Shown: in pieces, positions 34,359-46,829 of the stretch
How positions within the stretch are numbered: position 1 is the first letter of the stretch
How the letters are laid out: each line of letters begins with the position of its first letter
NCBI GenBank assembly: GCA_013115135.1
Contig: JABANP010000066.1
Coordinates: 111,126 to 175,125, forward strand
Direction: 5' to 3'
Length of the DNA stretch: 64,000 bases
Origin: Perkinsus olseni
Lineage: Eukaryota; Perkinsozoa; Perkinsida; Perkinsidae
Program-made: the position numbers and the translations under genes
The notes under the pieces: model-generated
Database searches by the model: none
Told to the model about the DNA's origin: nothing
Seen by the model: the letters and a program-made list of their open reading frames with translations, nothing else

Positions 34359-36869
34359 ATGCGAGGGCGTGTGAGTGGACAAGCTACATTAGCTGCTGCA
34401 GCCAGCGCTGGTGCCATCTATTACCTTGATGAGAACTATTGTTACTGTGTTGGTCGACGGTGTAAGACGCTTCCCCAAGATACCGCTAGCCTTCGAACGT
34501 TTCCCTTCTTTTAGCGTTTCGAGCTGCAAAGTGTGGTGCATTCATATGGTGGCAGTACAAGAGAGTGTGGAATGCCGATAATGCTTCGGAAGTACACAGA
34601 CGAGTGGCCGAGGAGATTGTTGCGACCTGCAAGAGGAACGAAGGCTTGTAGGGCAATGTAGCTTAGTCAAAAGAGAGTCATTGATGAGATTCATGCCGAG
34701 GACGCATCTCGATTCTATCACTTGGTTCGTGTTTCCCTTCGATTATCAGCGTTGTGGATAATGTTGCTCTTACCGCGTCCATTGTTCGAGAATGTTTCGT
34801 GGACGGTCCACGCGATGTAAGCGTGCATCAGGTACGTGAAGATAGGCCAGGTCCTATGCTCAATGGAAGTGGCCCTACCGAAGGAGATGCACAAACCATT
34901 TGAGGAACTACATGACAAAGCATTAGAGATGGAAGAAAGTACTGACACTACCAACTGTCACAGTTGAACTGCGCATCGCTCTCAATTTGTTAGGTGAAGT
35001 TCTCCGCCTACTGCGAGAATCCGGGGTTGATGAAGTCATTCAGGACTTCGAGGTGGAGCCTGTTGCCAGTGCCTCTATAGCTCAGGTAATCAATTCTCTT
35101 CTGGCTTGTCGACCATATTTCGATTGACGCGTGAAGTTGAAACGTGTAGCGGACAGCGATGAACTTCAACGTCGAACATTTCAGTTCGAATCTGCTGGGA
35201 CGAGCGTAATCTTGTTGGTATTAACATCTGCAGCGATGATGTTCACCATATTCTGCAGCATACTAGTACGCCAACCTAGTGAATAATAATTCAGGCGTTT
35301 TCAGTTGGACTGTGATCAACTGACCAAGTTATCTTGCGTGTTGTAGATTCATTCGTATCTGACCTCGGAATTCGCGCAGTCTTATCCGTTTCCTAACTTT
35401 GTAACTGTGGTCTTCGGGCTATTGTGAATGCATCCTCCCTCAGGTCCACAAAGCCCGACTCAAGGCTTCGCCGCACACCAGTGTAGCAGTGAAGCTCCGC
35501 AAACCTAGCGTGACCTTCCAAGTTGCCTGGGATCTGAGAGCCTATTGGCTCATCCTATGGGCTTTAGAGAAGTCCTTCGATATTCCCATGCTGTGGACTT
35601 ACGGGTTTACTAGGGAACAATTCCGGCAGGAGATGGATCTTCGCAATGAAGCTGCCAATTCGAATCGCGCGAAGGCAGAATTCGAGCAGTGTGCTTTGAA
35701 AGAGTTTGTCTATGTTCCGGAGGTGTTCTGGGCCAGTGAAGAAGTGATAGTAGCTGAATGGATCGACGAGGCGGTGAAAGTGACGGTCGCGGCGATCCTT
35801 GGAGTTGACCTGGGCCAGACTGTTAGGCATTGCACGGAAATGTTTGCTCATCAGATCTTTAATACTGGTCATGTAATAGAGGTTAAGTGGGCAATTCGAT
35901 AGAGGAGCAGCACTCAGGTCCACTGTGATCCCCATCCGGGAAATTTGCTCGTCAGGCGTCACCCGAGTGAAGGGAGAGGATTGCTGCAAAGCTATCAGCC
36001 TCACCAGATTGTAAGGGCGGGGCACTGCGTATGTTCGAGATTATCAACGTATCTTGTAACCTGAGCGTGCCGCGTGCGCTCGTTCTGACAGGAAATGCAT
36101 AGTGGTATTTGAGAGATTCTCACTGTACGCTGCGATTTTCCCGCATCATCATAGGTGAAGCTTACATCGGTTTCAGCAATGTCTAGCCACAGAGTTCGCA
36201 GGAGAGCTCTCGGGCTGCCCTCTTTTGTTCCTTAGCGAGCTACGCTGAGATGTCTGCAGTTCAACCCGAGCATAGTTGTCGTAATGCGTTCCCCAGGTTC
36301 TCATCGATCATGGTCTCTACACCAATTTCCCAGAGGAACTCAGGGAGGAGTACACGCAATTTTGGTGCGCCATAGCGCGTGGCGACCGACCGAGATTGAA
36401 ATCGATATGCGAGTCATGGGGCGTGAAGGATTTCGACATGTTAGCCTCAGTGATGATGATGAGCCGTCTGAGGAACCTAAAGGGATGGCAAGATCCAAAG
36501 ATCGCGGAACAACTGAGGGAGGCCGAATGGTCAAAGCTTAGCCGGGTTCGAGAAAGAACAACGCATTAAAGAGAAGTGGCAGAAGCTGATTGAAGATACG
36601 AAATCGTTCCCGCGGGAGCTTTTCTTTGTATCGCGCTGTGTGAATTACATTAGAGCCACCAACTACCGGCATGGCTCCCCGGTTGACAGAGTAGCCGTAA
36701 TGATGGAGTATGCGTTGAGGAATGATAAGGAAGCAAGTTACTTGAAGTTTCCGTGGTACTATGCCGTACTATCTGCGGGTCGGTGGGCGTTCAGATGGCT
36801 CATTTGACGTTACAATTTGACTGCAGAGTTTTTCAAGCAACTGGAATTAATGGAGACCAGCTCTCATGA
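34359..36869 (+). CDS. ABC1/ADCK (UbiB-family) atypical kinase
   Basis: Mitochondrial or plastid-type protein kinase-like family linked to coenzyme Q and lipid homeostasis. ATG 34359: MRGRVSGQATLAAAASAGAI, an Ala-rich hydrophobic N-terminus compatible with a targeting or membrane segment. Later exons give VHRRVAEEIVATCKRNEG, VALPKEMHKPFEELHDKA, DFEVEPVASASIAQV (the Ala-rich loop region), the Lys-containing VAVKLRKPSVTFQVAWDLRA, QFRQEMDLRNEAANSNRAKA with the conserved ExD..NEA, FVYVPEVFWASEEVIVAEWI, catalytic VHCDPHPGNLLVRRHPS, LYTNFPEELREEYTQFWCAI, and SFPRELFFVSRCVNYIRATN, as in ADCK1 and ADCK5. The 3' end is chosen by splicing out a GTGGGC...CTGCAG intron, stop 36867-36869; without it the frame stops at 36805-36807. 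Subtype is closest to ADCK1 from memory. Confidence 0.85.
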
Positions 36870-37043
36870 GATTCTCCTTCGACTGGAAGGACGATCGTGA
36901 AAACATTTTTAAGTGCTTTGTTTCTGATTTAGTGGTATTGACTTCATACGGTGCATTAATGGTGGGGTTGTGACTGTCAGAAGGGAAGTCCTTCGCGCCA
37001 GGAAATTGGGTGTTTTAGACTTGGGCCCATTGTAATTTCCAAG

Positions 37044-40000
37044 ATGCCCGTTGAGAATGGTGAATCCCCTCATGATGGAGGGACCATGGTTACTAATAAG
37101 CGTGCAAGTAATGAGACCACCGCCCTATCTGTTGATAAGGCGAGTGGCAAGCAGGGGAGTGTTACTACTAACGAGGGTAGGCTGATGAGCACCGCTCCCC
37201 ACCAGAAAGATACTACTGTATTGTAGGTTGTTCCCCTCGTCCAGTCGGCAGGGCAATAGTCAGATTGGCAGATGACCCCAGCCTTAAGACGATCAACTTA
37301 GAAGCGGTATGTGTGGTTTGGCAGTGCAGGGCGATGGTACGGGTCTCTTCTGCAGGCTCTTCCTCCGGCCGTATCAGTCAGCAGCACTACAGTCTCTACC
37401 ACTGTTGCCTCGTCATCCAGCACGACGACCAGTGATAACTGCAAGGTGGAAATTCCTACATGTAGCCAATCCGGAGATTCTACCCAGTCCCTTGTTCAGT
37501 TGTTCGTCGGAGCTCTTCCTTACTTCATGACTGAGCAAGAGCTCTATCCACTATTTGCCAAATTCGGCACTATCAAGGAGCTATCGGTAAGACCGCTAGG
37601 CCTCGCCCTCTCCTAGCGAGTCTCCTGCAGGTTCAACGTGATAAGGTGGGCCGTTCAAGAGGCTGTGCGTGGCTCCGCTACTCGAGTGTTACTGAGTGTG
37701 AGGCCTGTATAAGAGGACTCCATAACCATTACTGGCTTGGCTCAATGAAGAGGCCATTGCAGGTAATTAGAGGCCATTCCGAAATGGCGTTGCTAGATAC
37801 CACTAATCAGGTTCAGTTCGCTACATCCCCTCATCACTCCACCACACTTATGCACTCTGAGGGCCAACAACAGCAACAGTATCATCATCCTGATGGGAAA
37901 GATGACGACTTGGGGATACCAGCCAAGAAAAGGGTTAGATACTCGACCTCTGCGACCTGACGAAGAGTTATGCCACGGTTCAGGTATTCGTAGGCGGTCT
38001 ACCGAAGGATGTCGATGAGCATGACCTGCTGTCCATGATACAGTAGTATCAGCGGCTTTCCGCGCTATGGAGGAATTGCTCGGTTGTGGGCAGGCCCGTA
38101 CAAGGAGACGTCGTATGTGATGTCAAAGTAGTCAGGAAGAACGGCAGTTCTGATGGAGCAGCTTTCGTCGAGTTCATCACTCCCGAACAAGCTGTAATAT
38201 ACCTCACACGCTTCGCCCTGTTCGGTTATTCGTCTCACATGGCAGCAAGATTTCATGAAGATGTATGGCAGCGGTCACCAGGCAACTCTCCGTGGACGGC
38301 CTATCGTGCTGCGTCTGGATTGGCCGAAACCGCAAGGTGACTATGCACTCATTATCGCTCTCCCATCTATCGTACACTCAGTTCCGCCTCCTCACCCAAC
38401 CTTCAAGCCTCGAGCGACTGCTGAGCAGGACGGTACGGTCTCGAAGGAGAATCCGGGGTCTCAATCTATTGATGCCATCGCAGCGACAACAGGCAGCAGC
38501 ACCTCTAAGGGAAGCATCTCAAGTGAGTCACATGGTGGCACTCCCTAGTCGGCTTATCCCCTATCTCGAGCGCTCAGGCCCTATTGCCTCGACTACGGCG
38601 TCACAGTCGCCCAGGAAGGAGGAGGGCTCATTGGCCTCCCTCAGCGCTGCTGTTGCGGCAGCTACTGTGGCAGCGATGAAAAGTTCGGGCAGCATGAGCG
38701 AAGCGGTGAGACGATCCACTCTGCCAACTTCACCAGTCACTTGGAAATCATTTCTCTACGGAATTCGCGGCCCACGATTTTACTTGTTTTTCATGAGCCA
38801 AATGGCCCCTCGTGCAGCTCGCAAGCCACCATTGTGCTTTCCCAGTTCTCATAATTAGTATGGAAATAGAATAGCAATCTGTCCCAGGCGGATGCGAAGA
38901 ATTTCTTCGTTTGTGGAGCATGTTTGATATTAATTGATTCGATGACCTTTTGTGCAGAACCTTGCCTCGATAATTGCAGCTGCAACGGCAGCTGCCACGG
39001 CCACTGCAAAGCAGCGTGCAGCTGCAGCCGAGAGCATTACTAATACGGCCGAGGATGATACTGGGGTGAGGCACAGTCCCCTTTCTGTACAGCAGGGGCC
39101 AGTTGCCCTCTTTCAGGTTACTCATCGTCAACCTAAGATATCGACGATGGCCGCAGCTGCAGCTGCTGCGGCATTTCAGCTGGACTCTGGCCGGCGTGGT
39201 CGTGTGGAGAAGAGTTCGGAGGTTCTTGGACTCTGCCCCCAACACGTGATCGCATTATGGTATGACAGGTTGCTGAAGCAGCTGCTGCATCCGGCAAGTC
39301 CGGCCAGCCAACTCGGCACTACCCCATGGAAGCTGGCCTTGATGCATTCAACTCCACGTGTGCGAAGAGCGATCCACAGCCGGAGAGTGAAGATGGTACC
39401 GTGTATTAGACACAGCATTATGGACTCTCTTGCTTTTCCTGCCAGGCCCGTCACGTACCCTCTTCATATCCGGTTTGCCCATCAGCTTTGCCCTCCAAGA
39501 TGTCGTCGAGATGTTCAAGCTATTCGGACCAATGCGGGACGTAGGCGCAACATCGTATGTTTGAATCAATGTCTGTCATGGTCAGGTGCAACTAGTAGCT
39601 TTCCCGCCGGGGTGTGCCGTGGTGACCTTCGACTCAGAGCAAGATGCCGAACGTGCTCGCGTGACCTGTGACAACTTCACCTTCGAACGTAGGTTCTCTC
39701 AGGTTTCGCTCTCGCTGTTCAGCTCTGGCCTTCGCAGATACTGGCCGAAGCCTTTCTGTGCGGCCCATGACTGATAGCCCCCCGGATCCTTATGAGATGC
39801 TCAACAGGGGTTACTCCGGAAGGCACTATACGCAGCTGAATGTAAGCCTTGTGAGGTGCTGTGCAATGAATGTGGACTGGTTCCACTCAAGGACCCTGCG
39901 GCTATGGGCGGTGGCAGAAGGATGAGAGCGTACCCGGAAGGAGCTGATCTTTTCGTGCTCAGGGTAGACCCGGGAACATCTCATCTTTGTTCGCAGCTCA

Positions 40001-40608
40001 AATTGTTCAGATCCCAGCCACCACTGTAGACGCCGAAATTGCCAAAGTCTTCTCAGAATTTGGTCAGGTCAACTCCGTCCGCGCCTTACCCTCACGAAAG
40101 TAGCGCATAACAAGCCGAGTTTCGGGGCGCGTGACGATTTTGCCTTGTTCAGGTTGGGGATCGTTTCCTTCAGCACTGTTGAGGAGGCTGTGAATGCCAT
40201 GACTATCGTAAACATGCGAGTGTCTACTGGTGACTATCGGGTAAGTTCGCTGTTCTGCCTTTTTCTTCGTGGGCCATCGTCTTACATTCAAGGTTCCCCT
40301 CACCTGGCTCGCTGCTGGCGTGCAGTGCGAAGTAGAGAACTCGAGTCATGATGAGTAGGTGGATGTCAGCGACGGAACCTACGCTTATGAGTGCCTCGCC
40401 GTTACTCAGATCCGACACTTCTGAGCGCCCTTTCCGAGGATATGCTCCTTTGTCCAACTACCAAACCGCGCTCGGTCGCACTTCATCTTTGGACCAACAA
40501 CAGCCGTTCCCTTCGTCGCAGGCCAGCAATTCCGATGAGAATTCTGCCCCTTACTGGACAGCCTCTGGTGGTGCTCCCACGATCCACCGCGACGCCTATA
40601 GTAGTTAG
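37044..40608 (+). CDS. RNA-binding protein with four RRM domains
   Basis: Probable mRNA-binding regulator; no orthologue recognised, with CELF- or PTB-like layout. ATG 37044 begins a polar N-terminus, then a Ser/Thr-rich stretch. RRM1: QLFVGALPYFMTEQELYPLF, FGTIKELS, intron, GRSRGCAWLRYSS. RRM2: VQVFVGGLPKDVDEHDLL, GAAFVEFITPEQAV, and LRGRPIVLRLDWPK. A long Ala/Ser-rich linker follows (AAVAAATVAAMKSSGSM near 38645; AAATAAATATAKQRAAAA near 38970). RRM3: FISGLPISFALQDVVEMFKL and GCAVVTFDSEQDAERARV. RRM4: IVQIPATTVDAEIAKVFSEF and GIVSFSTVEEAVNAMTIVN. The C-terminus is uncertain: the RRM4 frame stops at 40356, but an overlapping frame with coding character (TEPTLMSASPLLRSD..., to 40608) may be joined by splicing. 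Confidence 0.75.
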
Positions 40609-41823
40609 CTTTGATGTTACGTGATGTATTTACGCTGCCTAGTAGTATTACTTGACTCTTGTCATAAGCCGTCGCGAACGGTCGCTTTACTACAGCTCCT
40701 GAGGCAGCACCAATAGTCTGCACATGTTACTGCAGACTGTAAGCTGTGACCTCGTGGTCGTTGCTGCCGCTGCTGCCATTTTCTGCTGTAATTCATATAG
40801 TATCACTACTTTTCTGTGGTTCGAGAATATGCCTTCTACTGCCGTCACAGGAATGTGGCGCTCAAATGTCCAGAACTGGATTACTTGGTGAGTCCCTTTC
40901 AGCCGGCAAGCTCATCGACGACTTGCTCTTAGGTAGAAACCGTGATATTCTCGTCATCAACATCGTCCTGCATCGTGTAACAGTATACCAGAAGAGATCG
41001 TTCGTTATTATTTCTCACCAAAATCAGCATCATCATTATCGCGAATACCTGAACAACAACCGCGTCATCTTAGAAATACTTTTTTGTTGCAAATCGTACC
41101 GGTCTTCTGCACTTCTTCTCAACGTTGGGAAGCATGATAGAGTGGCGCCTTGCCAGCCTTGCTGTCAGCCGGCCTACCCTAACCTGCTTTCCTAACGTAA
41201 TCTGTGCTGCTGCTCCTGCTTTGCCGTGCCCGAGAGGGGATTCGGCGATACTTGTAGGCGTCTCAGATATGGTGATGATAATACCGTTTTGTGACCATTG
41301 CTATTATTATTCAATCCCCTTGCGTTCGTCCTATCGATTACATCTAGTACTTCATACATGAGTGGTGCTGGCTCGTGACTGGTCATCGTCAGTCGCACCC
41401 GTTATCGGAGGTGATTATTATCGTAGTAGTAGCATTAGCAGCAGCCTTGTGAACTCTTGCCCCCTGCCGATCGTGAATGAGTGGGTACAGACCTACTTAG
41501 AGCAAAAGGCTTTGCTTATTGGTGCTAAACAACTATAGAGATAGTGTTGTGTCGACTTTGTCCATAATAATTTTCATATTCCAAGTGGTATTGTGACTGC
41601 TGCCGGCGGAGCTTCTACGGTTACCTCTCCTGTCGCTTTACCGAACTAGTGCCGCCTTTGTAGCTACTGCTACTGATATTAGTAGTAGCCGTTGCCTCCG
41701 CGATATGTGCCCGACTGCTAACTATAGAGGCCGGTCGACTACTACTCAGCTGCCCTACTCTGTTATCAATGCTTGTCTTGTGTTCATCAAGTGTTGTCAA
41801 TATGATTAGCTAGTACCCCAAAA
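40609..41823. other. Intergenic region, low-complexity triplets
   Basis: Contains short triplet runs (GTAGTAGTAGCATTAGCAGC near 41420, ATTAGTAGTAG near 41678). A 149-codon plus-strand open frame at 40746 is hydrophobic and low-complexity and is not called as a gene. Confidence 0.4.
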
Positions 41824-44652
41824 ATGGGAATAAACGGTTTGCTGAAGACGCTGGATCAGCTTCAGCGGCCCGTATCCCAAGACCTGTCGGAGTACCGTGA
41901 TAAGCGTATCGCTGTGGACACGTACGTATGGTTGCATAGAGGCCTTCAAGCTGGGAATGCTGCCATGGACGTTGTTACTGGTACTCTGTGTTAAAGTTAG
42001 TTTCGAACTACGATAGCGCCAAGTTTCTATCAGGAAAGCCGACCAATCTGCACCTGAACTACTGCGTTCGACGGCTTGAAGTCCTTCTGTCCGCTGGTGT
42101 TGCTGAAGTCGTCCTCGTCTTCGACGGATGCCCCCTGCCCGCCAAATTAGGAGTAGAAGATGACCGAAAGAAGCGGCGCGAGGAGGTGAGCTCTCAACAA
42201 TGTCTAGTCGTAGCAATGATACTGCTGAATCTTTGTCGCTAATACGCTTCCTGCGACCTCAAGGGACGTCTACTGAACGATGGTGTCGTATAAGATGGTT
42301 ATCACTTTCTATCAGGCACGCGAATTAGGTTTGGAGTATCGAAAAGCTGGCAACTACACAGCTGCTAGAAAGATGTTCACGCGGGCAGCCGACGTCACAC
42401 CGGATATGGCTGCAGAGCTCATCTCGGTTGTCAGAGGTACGTGCAACCGACTAAGTTTTCAGAGGGCCAAGTACCCTAGCCAGGTCGACAATTCGGCCCT
42501 CGAGTTCGATGGCTTGTAGCACCATATGAAGCAGATTCACAGCTCGCGTACCTCGCTTTGAATGGGTGATAGGGTTCTGAGTCGTTGGGTGCTGGTTGAG
42601 GCTCTCGCCAGCAGTCGAGAGCACTGCTCCGAAGGCTGTCATCTTCAGAATGAGGATAGGAAACAGCTCATTCGCTTATAGCCTACCGATTCCTAGAACC
42701 CCCCAGCGAGGTAAAGAACTCTTCAAGGATTGTGTATCTGCATGATACACGGACTTGTGAATGATAAGTTATGATACCGACGCATCCAAGGAGGCCTCGC
42801 TGCATCCGGGTCCAAGTACCCGCCCTTGCCGCTGTCAATGACCGTTTCAAGTGTCAAATCGACCCCGAGGAAGTAACGCTTTTTCCAGGCTCGTTGATGC
42901 CGTGATATCGGAAGACTCCGACCTTCTCCCGTTCGGGTGCCCGCACGTTATCTACAAGTTGGACCTCGTTGCAGGATCTGGGCGTAAGACACCAGGAGTA
43001 TTCACGCTCAATCTTCCGGTCACTGCTCCGATCAGGCGGCTCAAAGTGCAGAGCTGGCGTGTCCATATCCCTGCCCAGGCGGATGCTGCCCGAGGCTGTC
43101 GCCAATGACGCGAGTCCTGTTGACCCTGATAACGATGTCGGAGAAGGAGTTTGCCGGTTCAGCCGCGGTAGACTAAACCACGATGACCTCAGCCGTCTTG
43201 AACCCTACTGCCCTCAGATTCTTTCCTTCACTATTGCGTTCTAGCCGGATGTGACTACTTGCCTTCCGTAACTGGGATGGGGCCCAAGAAGGTGGGACCC
43301 TTCGCTCAGCAGCGCCAATTTTCGGGCGGACAACGGTACCCCACAAACTTCTGGACAAACCCTGAACTGTCATGTGGCGACTTTCAGCTTCACTGTCATG
43401 CCGAAACTCGCGTGGCTCCGTAAGGCTCACGTCTCAGGAGGGGCATGGACTGACTGTCAGGCCTACGGATTTGTACTGCGCGGCGGTCCCAGCATCAGCC
43501 GTATAATGAACCTCGCTCAAATCGCTGGATTGGAGTTCCCGGAGGACTACGCCGATATGTTCCAGCGTGCCCTCCTTACCTTCCGGCATCAAACCATTTG
43601 GTGTCCTGTGAGTCGGAAACTTCGGCCCTCTTCTCGACATTAACGAGGAAGTACATTACCCCACAGAAACACGACAGTTCTGGGGGAAGTAACGACCCTG
43701 ATTGTCGAGGAGTCGGGAGTACATTCATGGCCGACCTCAGGCTTTATTCGAATCCCGAAGCGGAACGAGTAGCGGATGGCATTCTACACCCCGAAACCAA
43801 AATGGCCTTTCGAATCAAGAGTACCGCACCCACCCGTGCTGCACACGTTCGCCCCGCCAGATGGACGCAGGTAAGCAGGGTTGCAAACTGCGGGTGCATG
43901 ATCTGCGTCCTGCCTCTGGGACAGGGGCCTGTTGTTGCTCTTTAGCAGCGCCGTCAGTCAACCCAGAACCGGCGCAGCTCTGTGGCTTCGACTGCTCGAC
44001 CACCAGCCCGTCGGCAAAGTCCCTTGGCGACACTCTTCAAAGCGTGCGAACAAGGCAGGCGGAGCGAAGCATCGGCCCCGTCCAAGCGTGATATCGACGT
44101 TATCGATCTCGACGAGGATAGTAGCGACCAACAGCCTACAAAGAAAAGGAAAACATCGGAGAGATCGCGCAGCGGGAAAAAGTGCTCTCATGATCTGCGT
44201 AGGTTTGCCAATGGGTCTCCGCGGGGGCCGTACTGGCCTGCGTGAAGTAATGCAGGTTGTGAGCGATGTGTCCGAGTCCAAGTCGCCGTTCATTTCTGAG
44301 AAGAGCTCGCGAGTCTCTCTGCCCGTTTACAACGGCAGTGAGAAGCGCCAAAGCCGCTCGCCAAGGAGCCTTCCGGATGCCCTGAGTAAGATTGTCCGTA
44401 CCGTAGAGCGGTTGCATTCCCCAGCGAGGAAGAATGATGGTAAATTGAGCGAGATTCATTGGCATCTGCATCCCCGATATGATGCTAGTTGTCACCTTGT
44501 CAGGCGAGGCGTCGAACGTGCCTGGGGCTTCCCATAGAGCCGCAAACTCAGTTTCGAAGGTCACAGTCTACCGGACGGACTCGCTAGATGAATTCCGGAA
44601 CCCGGATGAGAAGTCGAAGTACCTTCACCTTCTCTCTTCTGCTGGGTCCTAA
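41824..44652 (+). CDS. EXO1: Exonuclease 1 (EXO1), XPG/FEN family
   Basis: 5'-3' exonuclease and flap endonuclease for mismatch repair and end resection in the nucleus. ATG 41824: MGINGLLKTLDQLQRPVSQD. The N-domain acidic residues are in RIAVDTYVWLHRG and EVVLVFDGCPLPAK; the I-domain acidic residues in APYEADSQLAYLALNG and VISEDSDLLPFGCPHVIYKL. The H2TH region is LAGCDYLPSVTGMGPKK, and LEFPEDYADMFQRALLTFRH with AERVADGILHPETK closes the nuclease region. The C-terminal tail is polar, with acidic and basic tracts (DIDVIDLDEDSSDQQPTKKR, likely a nuclear signal) and Ser/Arg-rich segments. Last intron GTAAATTG...CTTGTCAG joins ARKNDG to EASNVPGASHRAANSV; stop TAA 44650-44652. EXO1 is preferred over FEN1 because of the long tail and the DTYVWLH motif. 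Confidence 0.87.
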
Positions 44653-44884
44653 CATTCTAGTAGTATCAGGTCCGCAGATCCTGTGGAACTGCCGCGGTCA
44701 GAGCGGTGTGCTCGGAACATTCGCGCGTCTTTCCCTAGCAGTCTGGCAGAGTTCTTCTACAGGGAAGACTAAACCAATTCTATTATCTGTTTCATGAAGG
44801 CAGAAGCATGTGCACCAGTCAACTCGATCCGTTGCTTGTTTCGTTGCATCGATCCGGGTCGCCACACCAGCTTTTACGCTCATC

Positions 44885-46829
44885 ATGGAAAGAGCCGCTA
44901 TTGTCGCCGAGCACGTATCCCCTGCTCATCACAAGGTGCTCACTCTTGTGGGCGGCGGCAACTCAGGCCATGTCTGTGCATCCTTGATCCACGGCAACAC
45001 TGATGGCCGAGTGAGTTCGAACGGCAGTCCAGCACCGTTCGTACCATGAAGTCCACTCAGGTCCGTGTCCAGCTGTTGACTTCCAAACCGGAGGCGTGGA
45101 CCAACACACCGGTGGCCCGTTTCCCCGATGGAAGTACGGTCGAGTATTTTCTTTGGAAACTGTCGGATTGAGAGTCGTTACGAGCACTCAGCTTTCGCAG
45201 CCGCCCACCGTACTCCGTAAAATATCTGTCTTGTAGCCTCGCAAGAAGGCCTGATCGACAAAGTGTCTTCGGATCCAGGCGAGGTTCTGCCTAACGCTGA
45301 TATAGTCCTGTGGACTGGCCCAGTCAGCGCCACCAGGGAGGTAAGCTACCAGGGGGCTGAGCCGGTCCGGCTCGATCCCGTTTATCCCCGTTTGCAGGCT
45401 TTTGAGATGATGAAGCCCTTCGTTAATCCTGGGCGCACGGTAGTCGGTACCATCTTCGCCCAGGGCCTCGTCCACGTCTTGGCACACAGGGTCTTCGGAC
45501 CCGAGGTGAAGTGAGCCTATCCATGATCGTGGCCCGCCCATCCACGGAGTTCGAACACCGCCTCGGTAGATTTTTCGCTCTCCGCAACATCCCTTGGCTG
45601 TGCCGTACAGTCAGCCTAGGCCGAGAATGCGAGATAGTCGGACCGAAATCGAGTAATGCGAACAAGTCCGCTCAGCGCTGAACGGTGATCCATGCAGGCA
45701 TCGAATGTGCCGTCATAAATCTGACCTCACAATTGGTGCACGATACTATTCAGCCGCTCTTCGCGGTCCGCTGGGCTGGTAAACGGGCGGACTTAGCTCC
45801 TGCAAAGGCCCTCATGTGCCCTCCACCAGGTCGTTGCGAGCCGACCATCCAGGTGATGGAGGACTTCTGTCCAATCGTGTTCAACCCGGCCAATCAAATC
45901 ATCCATCCGGCCACGTACGGCTTGCTCTACTTTCCACGGTCTATCGTCGCTTCGCTGTAGATACTGGGGCCTGTTCAGGAAGTGGCAACCCGGCAAGAAC
46001 CTTAAGGGGGAGTCTCGCCCCAGGGCCTGGCTGTGAGAGGTTGACTATCTCCTGCTCCTGTATACCAGGTCCGCAGTTACCGCGACATGGACGAGCTTAG
46101 TGGCCAAATCCTTGAGGCGATGGATGAAGAGCTGCAGGACATCAAGACGGCCTTCTTCGGAGCGACCGGTGGCGGGCTTTCTGAAGTTCACACAATGCCT
46201 AACTGTCACCCCCCACTCAGGACACGCGTCTTGCTTGCAAGTTCTGAGGTTGAGGGATAGGCTCTTGATACAGTATGGAGATCAGATCAAAGACAAGAGC
46301 ACCCTGGCTAGGATGGTTGGCACCAATCAGGCTTACTCGATGGCCCGGACCCCGGTGATCGAGACAGACGGGGTACGATCTATCAGAGCTCCCAGTCGAT
46401 GTGCACATGGTGGCTCAGGGCGTCGCGCCGAATCCTGCACATCGAGTGGTTGTGGACGACATCGGGTGGGGTCTCTGTGTAAGCGGCCCTTCATGCGCAT
46501 GATTGATGAAGCTCCCCCGCATGCTTAGCGCTGCAGGTACTAGTCTCAATTGGTGAGCGCCTTGGGGTGGCAACAACAGTTATGAAAATGATGATCGAGT
46601 GGCACCAGCGGATGATGGGAAAGGAGTTCCTTGTTAATGATAAGCTTTGTGGCCGAGATTGCGCTGAACTAGTAGGTTGCCAGGCGCCCATGCCTGCCGC
46701 TTTCGTCCGCCGCAGGTCCTTCTGGAGGAAGAAGACCCTCTCGAGCTCGTGGCGACGGTGCCTCCGCCGACGAGATACTCTCGCCGCAGCCATCATGGGT
46801 CGACGGTTGAGGCCAACACTACTCTCTGA
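44885..46829 (+). CDS. Octopine/nopaline dehydrogenase-family NAD(P) oxidoreductase
   Basis: Family members reductively condense a keto acid (for example pyruvate) with an amino acid, or are related dehydrogenases; the substrate here is unknown. ATG 44885 leads to the Rossmann turn HKVLTLVGGGNSGHVCASLI. After an intron come VRVQLLTSKPEAWTNTPVAR, SNPEEVLPNADIVLWTGPVS-like sequence (with DP in place of NP), FEMMKPFVNPGRTVVGTIFA, FFALRNIPWLCRTVSLGREC, FNPANQIIHPATYGLLY (the catalytic-domain NPANQIIHPA signature), MVGTNQAYSMARTPVI, and WGLCVLVSIGERLGVATTVM with IEWHQRMMGKEFLVNDKLCG. A final exon ends STVEANTTL at TGA 46827. The N-terminal Rossmann and C-terminal all-alpha domains are both complete. 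An upstream ATG at 44810 is possible but gives an odd leader. A role in anaerobic redox balance would be inference. Confidence 0.78.

Noticed and set aside
40340..40610. Precise splice joining RRM4 to the TEPTLMSAS frame
   Set aside because: Several GT/AG choices were tried and none gave a clean phase, so the C-terminus is left uncertain rather than modelled.
40746..41195. 149-codon hydrophobic ORF
   Set aside because: Low-complexity composition, no motif, no splice partner; more likely 3' UTR or intergenic.
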